A stretch of DNA of 55,250 bases from Gemmatimonadota bacterium (GTDB lineage Bacteria; Latescibacterota; UBA2968): NCBI GenBank assembly GCA_009838845.1, contig VXRD01000019.1, positions 1 to 55,250 of the forward strand. The letters are read 5' to 3'. Below are positions 1-7,183 of this stretch, in pieces. The translations under genes and the position numbers were made by a program. Every line of letters begins with the position of its first letter. The first letter of the stretch is position 1. Below the pieces are notes generated by a model. That model was given only the letters and a program-made list of their open reading frames with translations. It did not search any database and was not told the origin of the DNA.

Positions 1-78
1 TGTGGATAAGAGTCACATCTATTGAAGGTATATTTTAGTTGTCCCGAAATGAATAGAATTATTCCCGGTGAGGAGCGT

Positions 79-1341
79 ATGGCGAGACCAAATGTTGTGC
101 TGATTATGGCAGATGATATGGGGTTTGAGTGTTTGAGTTGTTATGGGAGTACGACGTATGAGACGCCGGTGTTGGACGATCTGGCAGCGCGGGGGATTCG
201 CTTTTCGCATTGTTATTCGACGCCGCTGTGTACGCCTTCTCGTGTGGAGATTATGACGGGGCAGTACAATTTTCGGAATTACGACAGGTTCGCCTATTTG
301 AATCCCAAAGAAAAGACGTTTGGCAATTTGTTAAAGGATGCGGGGTATGCTACGTGTGTTGCGGGCAAGTGGCAGTTGAGCAAGGATAATAAGATGCCGG
401 CGCATTTTGGGTTTGACGAGCATTGTTTGTGGAATATGACGCCGCTTCCAGAAGATCCTGCACGCGTTGCAAAGGGGCGATATGCAAATCCGCAAATTGA
501 ACGCAATGGGGAATGGTTGCCAGACGATTATATCGAAGATCGGTATGGTCCCGATATTTGTTGTGATTATTTGCTGGATTTTATTGAGCGACATCGGGAT
601 GTGCCTTTTTTTGCTTATTATCCAATGATTCTGGTTCACGCGCCTTTTGTTCCCACGCCCGATAGTCCGGAGTGGCGGGATAGAACTCGCAGGGATGAGA
701 GAGATACGCGCTATTTTGCCGATATGGTGGCGTATGCGGATACGCTGGTGGGACGGATTGTGGAGAAGCTCGAGGCGCTCGATTTGCTCGAGAATACACT
801 GGTGATGTTCACGAGTGATAATGGTACGCATCGCACGATTACGTCTCAGCTTGAGGGTGGTGTTGAGATTGTGGGTGGTAAGGGTACGATGCCCGATGCG
901 GGGACACATGTGCCTTTTATTGCTTTTTGGAGGGGTGTGGCGCCAGAGGGTGTGGTATTAGATGATCTGGTGGATTTTAGCGATTTTTTGCCGACGCTGA
1001 TGGATTTGGCCGATGCGCCCATTCCAGAGGGGATGCCGTGTGACGGGCGCAGTTTTTTGCCTCAGTTGCGGGGCGAACAGGGCGATCCGAGGGATTGGAT
1101 TTTTTGTCATTACAACCCGCGTTTTGGTTTTGGGCAAGATCACGCGGGACAGTTTGCGCGAGAACATCGGTTTAAAATTTATCACGATGGGCGGTTTTAC
1201 GATGTGCCGGCAGATCGGCTGGAAGAGCACGATATTGTTTTGGGGCAAGGCGATGCCGATTCTGAAGAGGCGCGCGAACGCTTGCAAAAGGTGTTGGATA
1301 TGATGCCGGAATTTATTGATGATTATGTTCCGGAGCGGTGA
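79..1341 (+). CDS. Sulfatase (formylglycine-dependent, S1 family)
   Basis: A 420-residue sulfatase of the alkaline phosphatase superfamily that would hydrolyse sulfate esters, most likely on a polysaccharide or oligosaccharide. The start at 79 is chosen over an in-frame upstream ATG at 22 because GGTGAGGAG sits just before it and the protein then opens MARPNVVLIMADD, the usual metal-binding start of the family. The signature CTPSR at residues 51-55, followed by TGQY, supplies the Cys that is converted to formylglycine. A second metal cluster FTSDNGTH lies in the C-terminal half. No signal peptide is visible, so the enzyme is predicted cytoplasmic. It is followed after 23 bases by a second sulfatase, so the two are probably co-transcribed. 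The exact substrate cannot be read from sequence. Confidence 0.93.
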   Translation: MARPNVVLIMADDMGFECLSCYGSTTYETPVLDDLAARGIRFSHCYSTPLCTPSRVEIMTGQYNFRNYDRFAYLNPKEKTFGNLLKDAGYATCVAGKWQLSKDNKMPAHFGFDEHCLWNMTPLPEDPARVAKGRYANPQIERNGEWLPDDYIEDRYGPDICCDYLLDFIERHRDVPFFAYYPMILVHAPFVPTPDSPEWRDRTRRDERDTRYFADMVAYADTLVGRIVEKLEALDLLENTLVMFTSDNGTHRTITSQLEGGVEIVGGKGTMPDAGTHVPFIAFWRGVAPEGVVLDDLVDFSDFLPTLMDLADAPIPEGMPCDGRSFLPQLRGEQGDPRDWIFCHYNPRFGFGQDHAGQFAREHRFKIYHDGRFYDVPADRLEEHDIVLGQGDADSEEARERLQKVLDMMPEFIDDYVPER

Positions 1342-1364
1342 TATTTTTTTTAAAGGAGGGTTTA

Positions 1365-2741
1365 ATGTCTGATTCGCGTCCCAATATTCTCTACATTATG
1401 TCTGATGATCATACTGTGAATGCCATCAGTTGTTATAACGGATGGCTGAATGAGGTGGTGGATACACCGAATATTGACCGCATCGCTCGTGAGGGGATGC
1501 GGTTTGACAATTGTATTTGCAATAATGCGCTGTGTTCGCCGAGCAGGGCGAGTATTATTACGGGGCAATATAGCCATAAAAATGGGGTGTTGCGGTTGAA
1601 TCAACCGCTGAGTGACGATCACCCCAATTTCGTGCGGCAGTTGCAGGCTTCTGGATATCAAACGGGTATTGCGGGTAAGTGGCATTTGGGGTCTGATCCG
1701 GATGGGTTTGATTATTGGGAGGTGTTGCCGGGGCAGGGGGCTTATTTTGATCCGTCGTTTACGCGCAATGGCGAGCCGACGCAGTACGAGGGGTACGCGA
1801 CGGATATTATTACGGATTTATCGCTCAACTGGTTGAGGGCGCGCGATCCGGATAAGCCTTTTTTGATGCTGTGCCATCACAAAGCACCCCATGGTTTGTG
1901 GGAGTACGCGCCCCGTCATGCGGATTTGTTCACGGATGGGGATTTGCCCGAGCCGTCGAATTTGTATAAGCCGTTTGACAAGGTGTCCAGCGCGTTGGAG
2001 AATCACCACCGCACGATGCTCTCGCAGGCCGAGCGGATGGATGAGGGCGTCCGGGGAAGAGCGTGGCCTACGGGGCGGTTGGATACGACGGGGATGAATA
2101 CGACGGAGAAGATTCAGGCGGCTTATCAGAAGTATGTGAAGGATTATTTGCGGTGTATTGTGGCGATTGATGAGGGTGTAGGGCGGTTGCTGGATTATCT
2201 GGATGAGGAGGGGTTGACGGAGAATACGATTGTGGTCTATACGTCTGACCAGGGTATGTTTTTGGGCGAGCATTCGTATTTTGATAAGCGGTTGATTCTG
2301 GAGGAGTCGCTTCTCATGCCTTATGTGATGCGGTATCCGAGAGCGATTGCACCGGGTTCGGTGAATGAGGATATTGTGGTGAATGTGGATTTTGGTGCGA
2401 CGTATCTCGATTTTGCAGGGTTGCAACCCGATGCAGAAGTGCAGGGCAGAAGTTTTCGCGCGCTGTGCGAAGGGGATACGCCAGAAGATTGGCGGCAGTC
2501 GGCTTTTTATGCGTATTGGGATGGGCCGACCAAGCACTATGGCGTGCGTACGCAAGACTATACGCTCGCAGTACATCGAACCGGCGAGCGCGATTTGTTC
2601 GATTTGGAGAAGGATCCCTGGGAGATGACGAGTGTGTACGGCGATCCGGCGTATGCCGATGTGCAGGTAGAGGTAGAAGCAGATCTGGCGCGGTTGATCG
2701 CGGAGATCGATATCAGTGCCGAGGAATTGCCGCAGGAATGA
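1365..2741 (+). CDS. Sulfatase (formylglycine-dependent)
   Basis: A 458-residue sulfatase. The start at 1365 follows a strong AAAGGAGGG site; an in-frame upstream start would overlap the previous stop codon and has no ribosome site. The N-terminus (RPNILYIMSDDH) carries metal ligands, CSPSR at residues 57-61 followed by TGQYSHKNG is the formylglycine motif, and YTSDQGMFLGEH is the second metal site. The C-terminal part (DLFDLEKDPWEMTS) is typical of N-sulfoglucosamine or iduronate sulfatase-like enzymes, though this does not fix the substrate. No signal peptide is seen. It shares the operon with the sulfatase upstream; the next reading frame is a broken methyltransferase. Confidence 0.93.
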   Translation: MSDSRPNILYIMSDDHTVNAISCYNGWLNEVVDTPNIDRIAREGMRFDNCICNNALCSPSRASIITGQYSHKNGVLRLNQPLSDDHPNFVRQLQASGYQTGIAGKWHLGSDPDGFDYWEVLPGQGAYFDPSFTRNGEPTQYEGYATDIITDLSLNWLRARDPDKPFLMLCHHKAPHGLWEYAPRHADLFTDGDLPEPSNLYKPFDKVSSALENHHRTMLSQAERMDEGVRGRAWPTGRLDTTGMNTTEKIQAAYQKYVKDYLRCIVAIDEGVGRLLDYLDEEGLTENTIVVYTSDQGMFLGEHSYFDKRLILEESLLMPYVMRYPRAIAPGSVNEDIVVNVDFGATYLDFAGLQPDAEVQGRSFRALCEGDTPEDWRQSAFYAYWDGPTKHYGVRTQDYTLAVHRTGERDLFDLEKDPWEMTSVYGDPAYADVQVEVEADLARLIAEIDISAEELPQE

Positions 2742-2784
2742 AGGAAATGATGTCGGATGAACGGGATATTGTCGTATCAGATGA

Positions 2785-3207
2785 ATGGGATGCGGGACAC
2801 ATGGGGTGCGGCTGGGGTTGCATATTTGCCGGGGCAATTGGACGCGGGATGAGTCAGCGGCGCTTTCCGGGGGGTATGGGTCGCTGATGGATGTGCTGAA
2901 GCGGGTGGATGTGGGGACGCTGTTTCTGGAGCTTTGCACCGAGCGGGCTGGTGATGTGGATGTGTTGAAAGCAGTTCCGGAAGATAAGCGCGTGGGTGTT
3001 GGTGTGGTGAATCAGAAGCTGGATTCGGTGGAGTTGATGGAAGATATTCAGCGGCGAATTTCAGCGGCGATCAATCTGTTTGGAGAAGCGCGCGTTTTGC
3101 TGACACCCGATTGCGGTTTTGCCACGTTCGCCGATAATCCCGTGGCTTCGGCAAATGTGGCGGAGGCAAAGTTGAAAGCTATTGTCGATGCGCGAGATTT
3201 GATTTGA
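2785..3207 (+). pseudogene. Truncated MetE-like methyltransferase, C-terminal end only
   Basis: The 140-residue frame matches only the C-terminal part of cobalamin-independent methionine synthase (MetE)-like proteins: HICRGNW, VGVGVVNQK and LLTPDCGFATFADNP are recognisable blocks. All four positions expected of the family's zinc site are present (His13, Cys15, Glu49 and Cys110 in this frame), but the first half of the barrel, more than 200 residues in typical members, is absent. The ATG at 2785 has no clear ribosome site and its first residues are not family-like. It lies between the sulfatase pair and the DUF262 gene, at the left edge of what looks like an insertion. A decayed remnant is the simplest reading; a functional zinc-site mini-protein is not excluded. 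Confidence 0.72.
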
Positions 3208-3304
3208 GAGTGAAGCGGCGTATGATTTATACCACGATGGGGTAGCCAATGTCCTACCAAGATGCAATAACTATACTACTCTCTCTTTGAAGGAGAAAAA
3301 TGTA

Positions 3305-4996
3305 ATGCCAGCAACAATAGAAGCTACAGAACTACAATTATTGGACGTTTTCAGTGATAAGTACATCTTTAATATACCACCATATCAGCGTCCATATGCC
3401 TGGACGACTGAACAGACAGGCGAATTGCTTGACGACCTCTTGTATGCAATGGGTAGGATTGAACAGATGAATGAGGCTCCTCCCTATTTTTTGGGCAGCA
3501 TCGTCATCATAAAAAAGGAAAAGGAAAACCCGTTAGCTGAAGTTATTGATGGGCAGCAGCGCTTGACTACACTTACCATATTACTCTGTGTGTTGCGTGA
3601 ACTCTCAGATGAGAAGATAAAGAGGGATTTAGACGAGTTTATTTGGCAGGAAGGTAGCGAGATCAAAGGCACAAAAGACGTTTTTCGTGTTACTCCTCGA
3701 GAGCGCGATAGAGATTTTTTTCAAAAAAATGTGCAGAAGTCCGGTCAGCTTCGGAATTTTGTAAAAAAAGACACTACGAAACGGCCAGATAGTCAGCAGA
3801 GGATGTTTGAGAACGCCAGGCATCTATGGCAAGAACTACAGGATCTCGATAGTAAGCAACGTGACAGACTTGCACAGTTCATCAGCCAGCGGTGCTATCT
3901 CGTTGTCGTTTCGACATCTGACCAGAGCTCCGCCTACCGCATCTTTGCGGTAATGAATGACAGAGGCCTTGATTTATCTCCGACAGATATTCTGAAAGCG
4001 GAGATAATCGGGGCAATGGCTGAAAGCATCCGTCCTAAATATACAGAAGCGTGGGAAGATATTGAGGAGGATATTGGCCGCGATAATTTCAGAGATATCT
4101 TTACTCATATACGCATGATTTATATTCAAGACAAGGCCCGTGGAGAGTTAAGTGAGGAGTTTAGAGATGGCGTCATGAGTTGCCTAAAAAACAAAAACTT
4201 CATTGACGATGTGCTCACCCCTTTTGCCGACACTTATAAGAAAGTAACGAGAGCGGACTACAAAAGTGAATATGGGGCCAGTGCTGAGGAAATCAAACTT
4301 TCCCTTTATCTGAAACACTTGAGAAGACTCGACAACTCCGATTGGGTTCCGCCTGCTATGGCGTTCTTCAATAGCGGTCCAAATAATAATGATGCGTTGA
4401 AGTTTGTTCGTCGTTTGGAGCGACTGGCTTACGGAATGTTTATCATGCGGGTGAACATCAACGGGCGTATAAATCGATATGCGCAGGTTCTTCAAGCGAT
4501 AGATACAGGGAATGACGAAAAACTTTTTGGGGAGGCACTTGAGCTTTCGCCTGAGGAGAAGGGGGAAATACTGAGGGTATTAGACGGCCCAATTTATTCT
4601 CTGCCACGAGTACCAAGGCCGCTTCTGCTACGGCTCGACAGCTTATTGGCCGGTGCAGGTGCAAGATATGATTATCCGACAATTTCTATCGAGCATGTAC
4701 TTCCCCAGAATCCGGCCTTGAATTCGAGATGGGTTATGCAATTTCCCGATGAAGAAGAAAGGGCACAATGGACACACAGACTCGCAAACCTTGTACTGCT
4801 ATCACGGCGAAAAAACTCACAAGCACAGAACTACGATTTCAAGCGGAAAAAGAACGAATATTTCCAGCAGGGCGATGTTACCCCCTTCGCTTTAACCACA
4901 GAAGTGGTAAATGAATTGGAATGGACTTCGCAGGTTTTGGATCAGCGCCAAAAAAGGCTAATTGACCGTTTGAAAAGTGAATGGCACTTGGATTGA
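3305..4996 (+). CDS. DUF262/DUF1524 protein, GmrSD-type nuclease
   Basis: A 563-residue protein combining a ParB-like DUF262 domain with a C-terminal HNH-type DUF1524 domain, the layout of GmrSD type IV restriction enzymes and other phage-defence nucleases. The motifs seen are IPPYQRPYAW at residues 24-33, DGQQRLTTL at 82-90 (nucleotide binding and hydrolysis in this family), and IEHVLPQNP near 462 with HRLANLVLL near 491 (HNH nuclease core). The ATG at 3305 is preceded by AAGGAG; an upstream TTG at 3287 overlaps that site and is less likely. The gene is A-rich and nearly free of the G/C strand skew of its neighbours, a sign of recent transfer. It likely cleaves modified or foreign DNA; the target is inference. 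Confidence 0.88.
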   Translation: MPATIEATELQLLDVFSDKYIFNIPPYQRPYAWTTEQTGELLDDLLYAMGRIEQMNEAPPYFLGSIVIIKKEKENPLAEVIDGQQRLTTLTILLCVLRELSDEKIKRDLDEFIWQEGSEIKGTKDVFRVTPRERDRDFFQKNVQKSGQLRNFVKKDTTKRPDSQQRMFENARHLWQELQDLDSKQRDRLAQFISQRCYLVVVSTSDQSSAYRIFAVMNDRGLDLSPTDILKAEIIGAMAESIRPKYTEAWEDIEEDIGRDNFRDIFTHIRMIYIQDKARGELSEEFRDGVMSCLKNKNFIDDVLTPFADTYKKVTRADYKSEYGASAEEIKLSLYLKHLRRLDNSDWVPPAMAFFNSGPNNNDALKFVRRLERLAYGMFIMRVNINGRINRYAQVLQAIDTGNDEKLFGEALELSPEEKGEILRVLDGPIYSLPRVPRPLLLRLDSLLAGAGARYDYPTISIEHVLPQNPALNSRWVMQFPDEEERAQWTHRLANLVLLSRRKNSQAQNYDFKRKKNEYFQQGDVTPFALTTEVVNELEWTSQVLDQRQKRLIDRLKSEWHLD

Positions 4997-5031
4997 CATA
5001 TAATTGAGGCACACTTTCCAAGAAGATAACC

Positions 5032-5145
5032 ATGTCAAATGTTCTCAAGTTTATCACACAAGAAGACCTGCATGTGGATGAATTGCTTCGGGAACCGCCT
5101 GAGTGGATCAAGATTAGACGACGCACTGCGGAGATTCGTCTATGA
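5032..5145 (+). pseudogene. Cupin-gene 5' remnant, 37-codon frame coupled to the next gene
   Basis: This short frame encodes 37 residues beginning MSNVLKFITQEDLHVDEL and containing PPEWI. The intact cupin gene at 6771 starts MSKSDVLRFITKSDVQVEEL with PHEWI at the same spacing, so the first ~26 residues are clearly related, after which similarity stops. The stop codon overlaps the ATG of the AlbA_2 gene in an ATGA arrangement. The fragment therefore looks like the broken-off start of a cupin paralogue marking one edge of the inserted islet. Its translation could still drive coupled translation of the downstream gene. The relationship is read directly from the two translations; the insertion history is inference. 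Confidence 0.7.
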
Positions 5146-6536
5146 CGCTTGAGTATATCACATCTCTAATTGCAACTGGCGAGTCCGAGACGCTGGAGTT
5201 TAAGCAGACGACTGGACGCCGTCGCGAGGCTACTCAAACTGTTTGTGCTATGCTCAATCATCGGGGAGGACATGTGCTATTTGGCGTTACGCCGGGAGGA
5301 AAAGTGACTGGCCAGGAGGTGAGTGATCGCACGGTTGAGGATGTGAGTAGGGAGATCCAGCAACTCGACCCGCCAGCCTTTCCCGCAATTGAGCGAGTTC
5401 CTGTGGAAGGAGGTCGGGAGGTGATTGTGGTGAGCGTTAATCAAGGTCAGATGAAGCCTTACAGCTACAGAGGCATCGCCTACCGCCGGGTTGGAAATAC
5501 CAATTTGACTATGTCGCGTGATGAGTACAATCAAATGTTGTTCGAACGGATGCACAGCGAACAACGTTGGGAGAATCAGCCTGCCACCGACTGGTCAGTT
5601 AATGATCTCGATATAGCTGAGATCCATCGCACGGTTGATGAAGCAATCCGCCGAGGACGCGCCGAGGATCCGGGGACACGCGATCCAGAGGCGTTGTTGC
5701 GGGGTCTTGGGCTAATCAAAGGCGGCGTATTATTGCGTGCCGCGGTTGTGCTGTTTGGGGCTACTGAGCGCATTGAGGCCGAAATGCCTCAGTGTCTGCT
5801 CCGGGTTGCCCGTTTTCGCGGCATTGATCGCACGGAATTTCTCGATAATCGACAGTTTCGCGGCAATGCTTTCACCTTGCTTACAAGAGCAGAGCGTTTT
5901 ATGATCGAAAACTTGCCCATAGCGGGACGCATCATTCCAAATATCTTTGAGCGGGTGGATGAGCCGCTCTATCCACCGGTCGCGCTGCGCGAGGCATTGG
6001 CGAACGCGCTATGCCATCGGGATTACTCAATTGGCGGTGGCTCAGTGGCCGTGGCGATATACGATGACCGTCTTGAGGTGACTTCGTCTGGTTCGCTGCA
6101 TTTTGGGTTGACTGCGGAGAAATTGTTTGAGACGCATGAGTCGCTGCCGTGGAATCCCTTGATCGCTGGTGTATTCTACCGACGTGGTATCATTGAGCAA
6201 TGGGGACGCGGTACGCTCAAGATGGCGGAACTGACAACATCTGCCGGTCTGCCGCAACCCGAGATTGAGGATGTGTCCGGTTGCGTGACGGTGCGCTTTC
6301 GCCCCAGCCAATACGTGCCACCCCAGCGCGTGGGACGAGACTTGACCGAGCGACAACAGGCGATTCTCGCTCTGCTGGATCAGGCTGGTCAAGGTCTGGC
6401 ACTGCGCGAGATATACGCCCAGATGAAGTTGCAGGCCAGCGAGCGGCAGGTGCGGAGAGATTTGAATACTTTGAGAATTCTCGAGCTGGTTGTGCCCAAG
6501 GGACATGGTCGCGGCGCACGGTGGAATCGTTTGTAA
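5142..6536 (+). CDS. AlbA_2-domain / RecG-like ATPase-fold transcriptional regulator
   Basis: A 464-residue protein of the COG2865 type. The N-terminal AlbA_2 (Schlafen-related) domain shows ESETLEFKQT at residues 14-23 and AMLNHRGGHVLFGV at 36-49. The middle carries a GHKL-like ATP-binding region with REALANALCHRDY near residue 281. The last ~65 residues (LTERQQAILALL...) form a winged-helix DNA-binding domain. Such proteins are annotated as regulators or putative helicases and often occur in defence islands; AlbA_2 domains can bind or cleave nucleic acid. The ATG overlaps the stop of the 37-codon remnant, and the DUF262 gene lies 145 bases upstream, so the two probably form one acquired pair. 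Tandem decamers just downstream could be its operator (inference). Confidence 0.87.
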   Translation: MTLEYITSLIATGESETLEFKQTTGRRREATQTVCAMLNHRGGHVLFGVTPGGKVTGQEVSDRTVEDVSREIQQLDPPAFPAIERVPVEGGREVIVVSVNQGQMKPYSYRGIAYRRVGNTNLTMSRDEYNQMLFERMHSEQRWENQPATDWSVNDLDIAEIHRTVDEAIRRGRAEDPGTRDPEALLRGLGLIKGGVLLRAAVVLFGATERIEAEMPQCLLRVARFRGIDRTEFLDNRQFRGNAFTLLTRAERFMIENLPIAGRIIPNIFERVDEPLYPPVALREALANALCHRDYSIGGGSVAVAIYDDRLEVTSSGSLHFGLTAEKLFETHESLPWNPLIAGVFYRRGIIEQWGRGTLKMAELTTSAGLPQPEIEDVSGCVTVRFRPSQYVPPQRVGRDLTERQQAILALLDQAGQGLALREIYAQMKLQASERQVRRDLNTLRILELVVPKGHGRGARWNRL

Positions 6537-6579
6537 TCCAAGTGTTTGCTAATGAACTGCTATCGTAGTTGTATTCTGT

Positions 6580-6680
6580 TCCGGTCTTATTCGGTCTTAT
6601 TTGCAAGTTGATACGATATAAATATTTGTTAATAAAAGATTTGGCTTATTCGGTCTTATTCGGTCTTATTCGGTCTTATT
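6580..6680 (+). repeat. Two clusters of a TCGGTCTTAT decamer
   Basis: Directly seen: two head-to-tail copies of TCGGTCTTAT ending near 6600 (the first imperfect) and three perfect copies at 6650-6679. A degenerate CAGTCTTATT occurs at 6740-6749. The 10-bp unit equals one DNA helical turn, as in cooperative protein-binding arrays. The clusters lie between the AlbA_2 gene and the cupin gene. No spacers of CRISPR type are present. Confidence 0.8.
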
Positions 6681-6737
6681 TTCGAATTGATATGTATAAT
6701 CATTTGTTAATAAAAGATTTGGCTCATTCTGGCTAAT
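6605..6737 (+). repeat. Two ~45-bp direct repeats, offset 78 bp
   Basis: The segment around 6607-6650 (GTTGATACGATATAAATATT then TGTTAATAAAAGATTTGGCT) recurs at 6686-6729 with a few differences; the shared core TTTGTTAATAAAAGATTTGG is identical. The repeats interleave with the decamer clusters. Together they fill most of the 234-bp gap before the cupin gene and may be a duplicated promoter or operator segment. Confidence 0.75.
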
Positions 6738-6770
6738 TTCAGTCTTATTAAGCGCGAGAAGGAGTGCGCG

Positions 6771-7181
6771 ATGTCAAAATCCGATGTGCTCAGGTTTATC
6801 ACAAAATCCGATGTGCAGGTGGAGGAATTGCCGTGGGGACCGCATGAGTGGATCAGTCGGGAGGGGTTGACCGAGGCGGATCATTTGTTGCTGGTGCGGG
6901 TGACGATGCCGCCGGGCAAGGCGCACGCGTTTCATCGCCATCCGTGTATGGAAGAGATTATTTATGTGATTGCGGGAACGGCGGAACAGTGGGTGGATAG
7001 GGGTTCGCGAATTCTGGGTCCGGGAGATGCGGCGCATATTCCGATGGATATGGTGCATGGGACGTATAATGCCGGGGATGAGGATCTGGTTTTTCTGGCG
7101 ATTTTGTCTCCGGCTAAATTCGATGGTGAAGTGCTGGTCGATGTGTCGGGGGATGAACCGTGGATCAATATGAGAGGTTAG
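6771..7181 (+). CDS. Small cupin-domain protein
   Basis: A 136-residue single-domain cupin. The metal-binding motif HRHPCMEEIIYVIAG (His-X-His-X3-Glu) and the second motif PMDMVHGTYNAG are both present, so the beta-barrel metal centre looks intact. GAAGGAG precedes the ATG by seven bases. It ends three bases before the next sulfatase and is surely in the same operon. In such loci small cupins act as sugar isomerases, epimerases or oxygenases; the reaction cannot be chosen from sequence. A fragment related to its N-terminus lies at 5032. Confidence 0.85.
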   Translation: MSKSDVLRFITKSDVQVEELPWGPHEWISREGLTEADHLLLVRVTMPPGKAHAFHRHPCMEEIIYVIAGTAEQWVDRGSRILGPGDAAHIPMDMVHGTYNAGDEDLVFLAILSPAKFDGEVLVDVSGDEPWINMRG

Positions 7182-7183
7182 AG

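Noticed and set aside
1818-2939. 373-codon minus-strand frame
   Set aside because: Antisense to the second sulfatase and the MetE fragment, with the same low-complexity composition as other shadows.
6580-6680. Possible replication-origin iterons or CRISPR
   Set aside because: The units are only 10 bp, adjoin directly, and no replication initiator gene is nearby; an operator array is more plausible.
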